64,000 bases of DNA from NCBI RefSeq assembly GCF_023155745.1, contig NZ_JAKNUS010000011.1, positions 1 through 64,000 on the forward strand, written 5' to 3'. Source of the DNA: Microbacterium kunmingense (GTDB taxonomy: Bacteria; Actinomycetota; Actinomycetes; Actinomycetales; Microbacteriaceae). The notes under the pieces are model-generated. The model saw nothing but the letters and a program-made list of their open reading frames with translations, searched no databases and was not told the DNA's origin. Shown piece by piece: positions 43,621-51,848 of this stretch. The position numbers and the translations under genes were made by a program. How positions within the stretch are numbered: position 1 is the stretch's first letter; every line of letters starts with the position of its first letter.

Positions 43621-44175
43621 GTGATCGCCGACGTACTGGCAGATGCCGCTTCCCGCATGGACCGTGCGGTCGAGGCCGCCAAGGAGGACTTCGCGACCGT
43701 GCGGACCGGGCGCGCCAACCCGCAGCTGTTCCAGAAGATCCTCGTGGACTACTACGGGTCGCCCACGCCCCTCGCGCAGCTCGCCTCGCTGAACAACCCC
43801 GAGGCGCGCACGCTCGTGGTCACCCCCTACGACAAGTCGGCGCTGAAGGCCATCGAGCAGGCGATCCGCGACAGCCCGAATCTGGGCGCAAACCCCACCA
43901 ACGACGGCAACATCGTCCGGGTGACCCTGCCCGAGCTCACACAGGAGCGCCGGAAGGAATTCGTCAAGATCGTCCGCGCAAAGGGCGAGGACGCCAAGGT
44001 GCACGTGCGCGGGATCCGTCGGAAGGCCAAGGATGACCTCGATTCGCTCAAGAGCGAGGTCGGCGAGGACGAGATCTCCCGCGGCGAGAAGGAGCTCGAC
44101 GCTCTCACGCGCACGCACGTCGACGCCATCGATGACGCGCTCAAGCGCAAAGAGGCTGAGCTGCTCGAAGTGTGA
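43621..44175 (+). CDS. frr: Ribosome recycling factor
   Basis: A 184-aa factor that with EF-G splits post-termination ribosomes. Conserved: [39 protein letters not shown], and [23 protein letters not shown] 43621 with TGGAG 7 nt upstream gives the usual length. ATG 43597 would add 8 residues and lies 4 nt after a TAGACT -10 box, so it is probably untranslated leader. Confidence 0.95.
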   Translation: MIADVLADAASRMDRAVEAAKEDFATVRTGRANPQLFQKILVDYYGSPTPLAQLASLNNPEARTLVVTPYDKSALKAIEQAIRDSPNLGANPTNDGNIVRVTLPELTQERRKEFVKIVRAKGEDAKVHVRGIRRKAKDDLDSLKSEVGEDEISRGEKELDALTRTHVDAIDDALKRKEAELLEV

Positions 44176-44182
44176 GCCGGCC

Positions 44183-45232
44183 ATGACAGACACCGCGGGC
44201 GGAGAGCGGGGCAGTGGTGCCCCCGAGGTTCCCGCGACCCGACGTAAGGCCGCGGCGGCCCGACGGGGAATGGTCGCCGGCGAGCCCGGGTTCCAGACGC
44301 ACGTGCGTGCCGCACGCAGCGAACTCGAGACCCAACTCGCCCATGCGCGAGCGGAGTTCGAGGAGGCCAATGCCCGCATCACGCAGCGCACCGGCCGCAA
44401 CCTCATCCTGGCGATCCTCATCGGGCTCGCGATCGGCGTGGTGGTCCTGGCCTCCCTGATCTTCTTCAAGCAGCTGTTCGTCCTGTTCGCGCTGGCCGCG
44501 AGCACCCTCGGCACCTTCGAGTTCAGCAGGGCGCTGCGGGCGTCGGGCCGCAAGGTCGATATCGTCGCTCAGCTCGTCGCGGGCACTCTTCTGGTCGTCG
44601 CCGGCTTCTTCCTCCAGCCGTGGCTGCACTGGATCGGCGCGTTCGCCGCGGTCGCACTCGTGGTCGTGTGGCGCCGGGTGGCGCAGCTGTTCGCCGACGA
44701 CGGCAGACCCCACCGGCTCGTTCTGGGTGACGTCCTCATCGCCGCGCTCGTGCAGCTCTACGTCCCGTTCCTGGCGAGCCTGTGCGTCGCACTCCTCGCT
44801 CAGGACGGCGGACAGTGGTGGGTGCTGGCCTTCATCATCGTCGCCGTGGTGTCCGACACCGGCGCCTACGTCTCCGGACTCACCCTCGGTCGGGGCGGAC
44901 GTCACCCGATGGCCCCGCGGATCAGCCCGAAGAAGACGTGGGAGGGCTTCGCCGGGGCGGCGGTGGCGGCCGTCGTGGCCGGGCTGCTGCTCGCTCCGCT
45001 CATGCTCGGTCTGCCGATCTGGACCGGCGTCATCATCGGGCTGGTGATCCTCGGCACGGCGACCGCCGGAGACCTCGGCGAGTCGATGATCAAGCGGGAT
45101 CTCGGCATCAAGGACATGAGCTCGTGGCTTCCCGGTCACGGGGGAGTCCTGGACCGCCTCGATTCGATCCTCCCTTCCACGACGGCCGCGCTCGCGCTGT
45201 ACTACCTGCTCTCTCCCCTGGGAGTCGCATGA
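44183..45232 (+). CDS. cdsA: Phosphatidate cytidylyltransferase
   Basis: A 349-aa membrane enzyme making CDP-diacylglycerol from phosphatidate and CTP. A basic N-terminal cytoplasmic part of ~70 aa, then about 8 transmembrane helices. The signature spans MIKRDLGIKDMSSWLPGHGG followed by VLDRLDSILPS. KKTWEGFAGAAVAAVVAG is also typical. Start 44183 is 7 nt after frr. Overlaps the next gene by ATGA. Confidence 0.95.
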   Translation: MTDTAGGERGSGAPEVPATRRKAAAARRGMVAGEPGFQTHVRAARSELETQLAHARAEFEEANARITQRTGRNLILAILIGLAIGVVVLASLIFFKQLFVLFALAASTLGTFEFSRALRASGRKVDIVAQLVAGTLLVVAGFFLQPWLHWIGAFAAVALVVVWRRVAQLFADDGRPHRLVLGDVLIAALVQLYVPFLASLCVALLAQDGGQWWVLAFIIVAVVSDTGAYVSGLTLGRGGRHPMAPRISPKKTWEGFAGAAVAAVVAGLLLAPLMLGLPIWTGVIIGLVILGTATAGDLGESMIKRDLGIKDMSSWLPGHGGVLDRLDSILPSTTAALALYYLLSPLGVA

Positions 45233-45822
45233 CAGATCTCCGACCGACAGACACCGCCGGCGAAGGACACGCCCGCCCTCGCGCCGCGTTCCCCGTCACG
45301 CGCGGCCGCGAGAAGGGGTACGACCGCGACGCGGTCGACGACTTCCTCCTGCGCGCCCGGGAGTCCTTCGAGGGGCGCTCTGCGGAGCCCCTCACCTCCT
45401 GGGATGTCCGCCACGCGGCGTTCGCGCTGGTCCGGGGCGGCTACGCGATCGACGCCGTCGATTCCGCCCTCGGCCGCATCGAGGACGCATTCGCCGCCCG
45501 CGAGCGGGAGGCCGAAGTCGGTCGCCTGGGCGCCGCCGGATGGGTCGGGCGCACCCGAGAGCTCGCACAGGAGGTGCTGGACCGGCTGTCTCGTCCGCCG
45601 GGGCGCCGTTTCGATCGCGTGAGCGTGCTCCGCTTCGGATACCGGGTGGACGAGGTCGACCTCGTTGCCGACCGGATCTGCCGCTACCTGGAGTCGGGCC
45701 AGACCGTGACGGTCGAGCAGGTCCGCGCGGTCGCCTTCCGCATGCAGCGCGGGGGTTACCGTGAGCAGCAGGTCGATGCCGTGCTGGACTCCGTCGTCGA
45801 GGTCATGCTCGCGGTGTCGTGA
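45229..45822 (+). CDS. DivIVA-domain protein
   Basis: A 197-aa cytoplasmic protein. FPVTRGREKGYDRDAVDDFL resembles the DivIVA N-terminal membrane-binding motif. Two later stretches repeat the pattern (FALVRGGYAIDAVDSALG, FRMQRGGYREQQVDAVLD). DivIVA-like proteins mark curved membranes and help polar growth or septation; this short one lacks the long coiled coil of Wag31/DivIVA. Coupled to cdsA by ATGA, suggesting a link with membrane synthesis. Confidence 0.8.
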   Translation: MTDLRPTDTAGEGHARPRAAFPVTRGREKGYDRDAVDDFLLRARESFEGRSAEPLTSWDVRHAAFALVRGGYAIDAVDSALGRIEDAFAAREREAEVGRLGAAGWVGRTRELAQEVLDRLSRPPGRRFDRVSVLRFGYRVDEVDLVADRICRYLESGQTVTVEQVRAVAFRMQRGGYREQQVDAVLDSVVEVMLAVS

Positions 45823-45863
45823 CCACGTGCCGGGCGCTCATGGCGGGACCGGAATCGGGTCGG

Positions 45864-45869
45864 TAGACT
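45864..45869 (+). promoter_or_regulatory. -10 box for the transglycosylase-like gene, leaderless type
   Basis: TAGACT ends 10 nt before the GTG at 45880. Confidence 0.4.
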
Positions 45870-45879
45870 CGGCGACACT

Positions 45880-46695
45880 GTGACTTCCGACGGTCCCGTT
45901 GCACACGACACGCCGGCATCCGATGAGGATGCCGCGGACGCTCGCGCCGTCGTCCCGACGAGGCGTCGTGACATCGCCGGCAGGCGCACGGCGGCGTTGA
46001 CCCGCGCGGACGGCGGCATCGAACGCCGTCGCGCTCCGGCGCGCCCCGCCGCCCGGTGGTCCCGGCGACGGAGCACGGTGGCGACGTTCGCGGCCTTCGC
46101 GGCGGTGGCCTTCGCCGCGGCCTGGATCGGTCCGACCGGTGCGGCCCTCTCGCGGGCGAGTGCCGAGGAGGTGCCTCCCATCTCGCTTTACGCCAGCACC
46201 CTCGGCGACGTGCAGGCGGTCACCGTCGACGCCGGGGCCGAGGGCGAGGCCCGTTCGCTCGACCGCAGCGGCTACACCGTGTACGTCACCCCTACACCGA
46301 CCCCCACGCCCACGCCGACCGCGACCAGATCGGCCTCCGCTGCGTCCTCGTCAGGATCGGGTGGCTGGGTGCCGCCCTTCGTCACTCCCGATCCCGGAAG
46401 CGCCCAGGCGATCGCCTACGACATGGTTCTCGCCCGCGGCTGGGGCGACGACCAGTTCAGCTGCCTGGTGGCCCTATGGAACAAGGAGTCCGGCTGGCGC
46501 GTGAACGCCTACAACGCCTCCAGCGGAGCGTACGGGATCCCGCAGTCGCTCCCCGGCAACAAGATGGCCTCCGCCGGAGCGGACTGGGAGACCAACCCCG
46601 CGACGCAGATCACCTGGGGCCTGGGCTACATCGCCGGACGCTACGGCACCCCGTGCGGGGCGTGGGATCACTCCACCCGCACCGGGTGGTACTGA
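45880..46695 (+). CDS. Secreted lytic transglycosylase-like protein
   Basis: A 271-aa protein. A charged N-terminal region (1-63) precedes one hydrophobic segment (about 68-92, VATFAAFAAVAFAAAWIGP). A PT-repeat linker (TPTPTPTPTPTAT) follows. The C-terminal ~95 residues are SLT-like: LVALWNKESGWRVNAYNASS with a candidate catalytic Glu, SGAYGIPQSLPGNKMASAG, and WGLGYIAGRYGTP. It is a cell-wall muramidase of the APF/Rpf-like group. GTG start. Confidence 0.85.
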   Translation: MTSDGPVAHDTPASDEDAADARAVVPTRRRDIAGRRTAALTRADGGIERRRAPARPAARWSRRRSTVATFAAFAAVAFAAAWIGPTGAALSRASAEEVPPISLYASTLGDVQAVTVDAGAEGEARSLDRSGYTVYVTPTPTPTPTPTATRSASAASSSGSGGWVPPFVTPDPGSAQAIAYDMVLARGWGDDQFSCLVALWNKESGWRVNAYNASSGAYGIPQSLPGNKMASAGADWETNPATQITWGLGYIAGRYGTPCGAWDHSTRTGWY

Positions 46696-46699
46696 CCCG

Positions 46700-46984
46700 A
46701 TGCCGCGCTCGCACCGTCGTCGCCCGGAACCCGCGCGCGACGACTCCTTCGAACGGCTGCTCGCCGGCTGGAAGCGGACGGAAGAGCGCCGCGGCGCGAC
46801 CTGGACGGTGCAGCCCGTCTCGACGGGGCAGGCCGCCAAGTCGTACGTGTGCCCCGGATGCAGCCAGGAGATCCCGCCGTCGACGGCGCACGTGGTGGTC
46901 TGGCGGGCCGACAGCATCCTCGGCGACGCGGCCGCCCTCGCCGATCGGCGTCATTGGCACACGCACTGTTGGAGGATCGCCTGA
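46700..46984 (+). CDS. Small zinc-ribbon-like hypothetical protein
   Basis: A 94-aa basic protein with YVCPGCSQEIPPSTAHVVVW and RRHWHTHCWRIA, together a possible Cys-Cys-His-Cys zinc site. The family is found next to an alpha/beta hydrolase in actinobacteria, as here; function unknown. It overlaps the hydrolase by 1 nt (TGATG). Confidence 0.75.
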   Translation: MPRSHRRRPEPARDDSFERLLAGWKRTEERRGATWTVQPVSTGQAAKSYVCPGCSQEIPPSTAHVVVWRADSILGDAAALADRRHWHTHCWRIA

Positions 46985-47712
46985 TGGAGATTCGCGGACC
47001 CGTCCTGCTGCCCGCACGCCGCGAGGACATCGAGCTTCGCACTGTCGACGGCCTCACGCTCGTGGGGGAGCTCGCCTCGCCGGAAAGCGCGGCGCCGGTC
47101 GCCACCCTCGTCACGCTGCATCCGCTCCCCACCGCGGGCGGCTTCATGGACTCCCACATCCTGCGCAAGGCGGCGGGTCGGCTGCCGGCTCTCGCCGATC
47201 TCGCCGTGCTGCGGTTCAACACCCGGGGGACCACATCCGTGCGCGGCACGAGCGAGGGATCCTTCGACGGGGGACGCAACGAGGCCTTCGATGTGGCTGC
47301 GGCCATGGCCTTCGTCCGGGAGCGCGGGCTTCCACGTCCGTGGCTGGTCGGCTGGTCGTTCGGCACCGAATTGGCGCTGAAGTACGGTCGTGACCACGAC
47401 GTCGAGGGCGTGATCCTGCTCTCGCCCCCGCTTCACCGCGCGACACCGCACGACCTCGCAGGCTGGGCGGACGATCTGCGTCCCGTGATCGCGCTGATCC
47501 CGGAGTTCGACGACTACCTTCGACCCGACGCCGCCCGGGAGCGGTTCGCCGCGATCCCGCATGCGACGCTGATCCCCGTCGAGGGGGGAAAACATCTCTG
47601 GGTCGGCGAGAACCAGACCCGGCGCGTTCTCACCGAGATCGTCGCGGTGGTGAACCCCGATGCCCTTCCGCTCCCTGTGGAGTGGGACGGGCCCACCGCG
47701 GATCCTGCGTGA
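46984..47712 (+). CDS. Alpha/beta hydrolase
   Basis: A 242-aa serine hydrolase. Nucleophile elbow GWSFG in PWLVGWSFGTELALKYG, and a candidate His in VEGGKHLWVGENQ. The N-terminal strands VATLVTLHPLPTAGGFMDSH and ADLAVLRFNTRGT fit the dienelactone-hydrolase/YfhR-like subgroup. Substrate unknown. ATG 46984 overlaps the stop of the zinc-ribbon gene. Confidence 0.85.
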   Translation: MEIRGPVLLPARREDIELRTVDGLTLVGELASPESAAPVATLVTLHPLPTAGGFMDSHILRKAAGRLPALADLAVLRFNTRGTTSVRGTSEGSFDGGRNEAFDVAAAMAFVRERGLPRPWLVGWSFGTELALKYGRDHDVEGVILLSPPLHRATPHDLAGWADDLRPVIALIPEFDDYLRPDAARERFAAIPHATLIPVEGGKHLWVGENQTRRVLTEIVAVVNPDALPLPVEWDGPTADPA

Positions 47713-47724
47713 TCGGCAGCCGCG

Positions 47725-48795
47725 TCAGAGCTCGTTCTGGCGCGGGATGATCACCTGTCGATAGATGATCAGGATGCTCGCGGCGACAGGGATCGCGACG
47801 AGAGCACCCAGGAGTCCGAGCAGCGAGCCTCCGGCGAGGGCGGCGATGACCACGACCGCACCCGGGATCGACACCGCCCGGTTCATGATGCGCGGGGAGA
47901 TGATGTACGCCTCGATCTGCATGTAGATCAGGTAGTAGATCGCGGCGACGAGCGCGGTGGTCGGCGACCCAACGCCGGGGATAAGGCAGGTCAGCACGAT
48001 GATCGTCGAACCGGTGAGGGTGCCGACCAGGGGAATGAGCGAGAAGAAGAAAGCGATGACGGCGAGCACCGCGGTGAAGGGCGCGCCGATGATCGACAAG
48101 AAGATGAAGCTGAGGATGCCGTTGGTCACGCCGAGGCTCAGCTGACCGATGACGTAGAAGCCCACCGATGCGGTGATCTGCTCGGCGAGGTCAATGAACC
48201 GCGGGCGCTTGGAGGCCGGCACCAGCTGATAGACGGCCTTCTTCAGGTTCGGGGTCGAGGCGGTGAAGTAGATGGTCAGGATGAGGACGATGAACGCGCC
48301 GCCGAGGCCCGCAATGACAGCACCGACAGCGCCGAGGACACCCTCGCCGATCGTGGTGCCTATCGATTGCAGATCGAGCGAGGTGTACCAGTCTTCGACG
48401 TATCCCCACACCAGATCGACGTTCAAAGCGGGGAAGGTGTCGCGAAGCCAGTCCTGGATCGCGTTCACAGGATCCCACGACCCACTCTCAACCAGGTTTT
48501 GAATGGCCTCGACGAGCTGGGCGATCTGCGCGACGATGATCGGGACGACCATGAGCACGATGCCGGCGAAGATGCCGAGCACCCCGAGGATCGTGATGAG
48601 CACGGCCGCCCAGCGGGGGAGTCCGCGTCGCTCCAACCAGGAGATGATCGGATCAAGGCCCAGCGACAGGAAAAGCGCCGTCCCGACATAGAGCAGGATC
48701 GTCGAGAGCGTCTGGATGCTCGCGATGAGGAGGAGCCCGAGACCCACCCCGAGAGTGGCGACGAGCGCCACGCGGAACGGATTGTGGATCTTCAT
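47725..48795 (-). CDS. AI-2E family transporter (membrane permease)
   Basis: A 356-aa integral membrane protein with about 8 helices. Typical: ALVATLGVGLGLLLIASIQT, LSLGLDPIISWLERRGLPRW (a family signature), and FIFLSIIGAPFTAVLAVIAF. Some family members export small molecules or act as Na+/H+ antiporters; substrate here unknown. The ATG at 48795 gives MKIHNPFRVA; 48867 is an alternative start adding 24 mostly hydrophilic residues. Divergent from the large membrane protein gene. Confidence 0.88.
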   Translation of the reverse strand: MKIHNPFRVALVATLGVGLGLLLIASIQTLSTILLYVGTALFLSLGLDPIISWLERRGLPRWAAVLITILGVLGIFAGIVLMVVPIIVAQIAQLVEAIQNLVESGSWDPVNAIQDWLRDTFPALNVDLVWGYVEDWYTSLDLQSIGTTIGEGVLGAVGAVIAGLGGAFIVLILTIYFTASTPNLKKAVYQLVPASKRPRFIDLAEQITASVGFYVIGQLSLGVTNGILSFIFLSIIGAPFTAVLAVIAFFFSLIPLVGTLTGSTIIVLTCLIPGVGSPTTALVAAIYYLIYMQIEAYIISPRIMNRAVSIPGAVVVIAALAGGSLLGLLGALVAIPVAASILIIYRQVIIPRQNEL

Positions 48796-48986
48796 CGGCG
48801 GGCGCCCTCTCTCGGCTGAGCCGGCGCGTGGGCGTCCGGCCCTGTCAGGATACTGATAGCCGGTCATCACACCGGGCACCACTCGCTCCCGGGCGACATC
48901 CAGGCGCCCTTCGGTAGTCTGGAACGTCGAGTTTTGCGCTCCACCGCGTCCTGATCGGTTTCGGAGCGAGGAGAGGTGAGGCATTC

Positions 48987-50858
48987 GTGCGTTTCGTGTG
49001 GGCTGTGGCGGCCTTCGTGCTGGCGGCGCTGATGATCGGCGTGGGAATCGCCCAGCGCACGGTCTTCCAGGGTCCTGACACCGAGACCGCGGCGCTCTCG
49101 CTCGAGGAGGACACGCCGTATGTGCTCGTCGAGGGCGATGTGCTCAACAGCCGCCCCGGCTCCCAGACGCTGCGCGCGCAGGGGGAGGGGACCATCTTCG
49201 CCGCGTACGGCCGCACGGCAGACCTCGAGGCCTGGCTCTCGGACACGCCCTACACGCGGGTGACGGTCGACCAGGACGGTGCCCTGGAGGCGGAGGAGGT
49301 CACGCCGAGTCTCGCCGTGGCGGACGAGACCGACGAGGGCTCGACCCCGGCGCCCGAGGAGTCCGCCGCCCCGGAGGGGGAGGCCGCCGTCGAGGAGTCC
49401 GCCGCCGGTGCCGAGGAGAGCGCGGACGAGGCGCGCAGCCCGGTCGGCTCGGACCTCTGGCTGGACGAATTCCAGCAGGAGGACGTGCTGATCGCCCCGC
49501 TTCAGCTGCCCGAGGAGATGAGCGTCCTCGTGGCGGCGGATGGCGCGGAGCCGGCGCCCGCCGACATCACCGTCTCGTGGCCGATCGCCAACGCCACGCC
49601 CTGGGCAGGTCCGCTCATCGTCGCCGGCGGCGTGATGATGGCCGTGGGCGTCTTCCTGTACATCCTGGCGATCCGTCACCTGCGCCGCTCCCGCGGCCCG
49701 CGCCGCAAAGGCCTTCCGGTGCCCGTCACCGAGCCGATCGACCTCGCCGTCGAGGGCAAGGGCAAGGGGGTGATCAGCGCGAGCGGTCGTCGTGCTCTCA
49801 CCGGGGGTCGGCGTCGTCTGATCGTGGTGCCCGCCGTCGCGGTGTCCGCGCTGCTGTTCGCCGGATGCTCCTCCGAGGCGTGGCCGCAGTTCGCGCCGTC
49901 GCCGTCGCCGACCCCGTCCGCGTCGGTGATCGTGCCCGAGGGGCAGCAGGCCCCGGTCGTCACCGAGGCGCAGGCCGACCGGATCTGGACGAGGATCGCC
50001 GAGACGGTCGCCGCGGCCGACGAGGCGGCGGACGAGACCCTCGCGGCGACCCGCCTCGACGGCGCCGTCCTCGCCGCCCGCTCCACCAACTACGCCCTGC
50101 GCGCGGCGATCGGCGATTATCCGGCGCCCGCCGCGTTGCCCGCCGAGCCCCTGACGCTGGTGCTCCCGCAGGCGTACGACGAGTGGCCGCGGTCGATCGT
50201 CGGTGTCGTCGACGACACCGCCGCCAACACCTCGAGCATCATGATGCTCACGCAGCAGGATCAGTGGTCCCCCTACAAGCTGACCTACCTGGCGAGCCTT
50301 GAGGCCGCGACCGAGCTCCCGGTCGTCGCCCCTGCCTACATCGGGGCGGTCCAGCCCGCGCCGGACTCCCCGTTCCTCCTTCTCCCTCCCGCGCAGCTCG
50401 CCGAGGCCTACGCCGACATCCTGAACGCCGGGGAGGAGAGCCAGTACTACGACCTCTTCGACGTCGCCAGCGATCAGTTCCGGGTGAGTGTGGCCGGTGA
50501 CCGGCAGAAGCGGTTGGACGAGTTCAACCAGACGGGCGCCTCCACCGGAGAGCTGACGTTCCAGGCCGCCCCCGGCTCCTTCGAACCTCGGGCGCTGGCG
50601 ACGTTGGAGAGCGGGGCGATCGTGGCGGTGAACATCGACGAGATCGACACGGTGAAGCCCACCAACCCCGACGCCGTCATCAAGCTCGAGAACAACCCCA
50701 CGGTGCGGACGCTCTCGGGCGCCGAGCAGTCGCCGACAGGCTTCACCACGACCTACACCGACCAGCTGTTCTTCTACGTGCCCGGCCAGGGCTCCACCGA
50801 GAAGATCCGCCTTCTCGGGTATGCATCCGACATCCTGAACGCGAAGGTGATCCCGTGA
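48987..50858 (+). CDS. Conserved actinobacterial membrane/exported protein
   Basis: A 623-aa protein. N-terminal membrane helix (4-22), an Ala/Glu-rich extracellular stretch (about 95-150), a second helix (about 210-232, LIVAGGVMMAVGVFLYILAI), a basic cytoplasmic part, a third helix with a lipobox-like VSALLFAGC at about 280-292, then a ~330-aa exported domain with no recognised catalytic motif. The internal lipobox-like Cys is curious. GTG start, TAGTCT -10 box about 65 nt upstream; the next gene overlaps by 4 nt. Function unknown. Confidence 0.8.
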   Translation: MRFVWAVAAFVLAALMIGVGIAQRTVFQGPDTETAALSLEEDTPYVLVEGDVLNSRPGSQTLRAQGEGTIFAAYGRTADLEAWLSDTPYTRVTVDQDGALEAEEVTPSLAVADETDEGSTPAPEESAAPEGEAAVEESAAGAEESADEARSPVGSDLWLDEFQQEDVLIAPLQLPEEMSVLVAADGAEPAPADITVSWPIANATPWAGPLIVAGGVMMAVGVFLYILAIRHLRRSRGPRRKGLPVPVTEPIDLAVEGKGKGVISASGRRALTGGRRRLIVVPAVAVSALLFAGCSSEAWPQFAPSPSPTPSASVIVPEGQQAPVVTEAQADRIWTRIAETVAAADEAADETLAATRLDGAVLAARSTNYALRAAIGDYPAPAALPAEPLTLVLPQAYDEWPRSIVGVVDDTAANTSSIMMLTQQDQWSPYKLTYLASLEAATELPVVAPAYIGAVQPAPDSPFLLLPPAQLAEAYADILNAGEESQYYDLFDVASDQFRVSVAGDRQKRLDEFNQTGASTGELTFQAAPGSFEPRALATLESGAIVAVNIDEIDTVKPTNPDAVIKLENNPTVRTLSGAEQSPTGFTTTYTDQLFFYVPGQGSTEKIRLLGYASDILNAKVIP

Positions 50859-51814
50859 CCGACGTCTCTCCTGGCGCGACGCTCCGTGGCGCCGTCGACC
50901 TCTCCTCCCTCCGGAACCGTCCCGCCGCCCCGGCTACCGGTGCGGCGTCACCACCGGCGGAAGGCGTGTCGGCCGCTCCGTCCGGACGCGTCGCCTCGCT
51001 CGTCATGGACGTCACCGACGCGACGTTCGGCCAGGTCCTGGAGCTTTCGCGGACCGTCCCGGTGGTCGTCGACCTCTGGGCCGAGTGGTGCGGTCCGTGC
51101 AAGCAGCTGAGCCCTGCGCTGGAGCGCGTGGTGCGTGAGTTGGACGGTCGCATCGTCCTGGCGAAGGTCGATGTCGACGCGAACCCGCAACTTGCGCAGG
51201 CCTTCCGCGCCCAGTCGATCCCGATGGTCGTCGGTGTCATCGCCGGTCAGCCGGTGCCGCTGTTCACCGGGGCGGTACCCGAGCAGCAGGTGCGAGAGGT
51301 CTTCGCGCAGTTCCTCCAGCTCGCCTCCCAGAACGGCGTGACCGGCAGCGTCGCAGCGGACGCGGACGGCGCCGAGTCGGAGGGCCCCGCGGAACCGGAG
51401 CTGCCGCCGTTGCACGCGGAAGCGGCGGATGCGATCGAGGCGGGCGACTACGCACGCGCGGTGAGCGCTTATGAGCGAGCGCTGGCCGAGAATCCGCGGG
51501 ACGCCGATGCGCGCGCGGCGCTCGGCCAGGTGCGCCTCCTCCAGCGCGTTCAGGGTCTGGATCTCGCCGCCGCCCGTGCTGCCGCCGCGGCGGCCCCGCA
51601 GGATCCCGAGGCCCAATTCGCGGTCGCCGATCTCGATCTCGCCGGCGGACACGTGGATGACGCGTTCGCGCGCCTTCTCGATCTTTTCGCCGTGCTTCCC
51701 GATGATGAGCGGGCACCCGTTCGTGAGCGCCTTCTGGAACTGTTCGGCGTGATCGGTGACACCGACCCGCGGGTCATCCGGGCACGCGGCCGATTGGCCT
51801 CCCTGCTCTTCTGA
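50855..51814 (+). CDS. Thioredoxin-TPR protein (CnoX/YbbN-like chaperedoxin)
   Basis: A 319-aa protein. N-terminal linker (1-45), a thioredoxin domain with active site WAEWCGPCKQL (WCGPC), then TPR-like helices (AIEAGDYARAVSAYERALAE, ARAALGQVRLLQRV) as in E. coli YbbN/CnoX, which holds clients under oxidative stress. CnoX of E. coli lacks the full CxxC; here it is intact, so real reductase activity is possible. Coupled by GTGA to the membrane protein gene. Confidence 0.9.
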   Translation: MTDVSPGATLRGAVDLSSLRNRPAAPATGAASPPAEGVSAAPSGRVASLVMDVTDATFGQVLELSRTVPVVVDLWAEWCGPCKQLSPALERVVRELDGRIVLAKVDVDANPQLAQAFRAQSIPMVVGVIAGQPVPLFTGAVPEQQVREVFAQFLQLASQNGVTGSVAADADGAESEGPAEPELPPLHAEAADAIEAGDYARAVSAYERALAENPRDADARAALGQVRLLQRVQGLDLAAARAAAAAAPQDPEAQFAVADLDLAGGHVDDAFARLLDLFAVLPDDERAPVRERLLELFGVIGDTDPRVIRARGRLASLLF

Positions 51815-51848
51815 TCCGATCGGGTTCGACCGCCGCTCCCGCGCCGCC

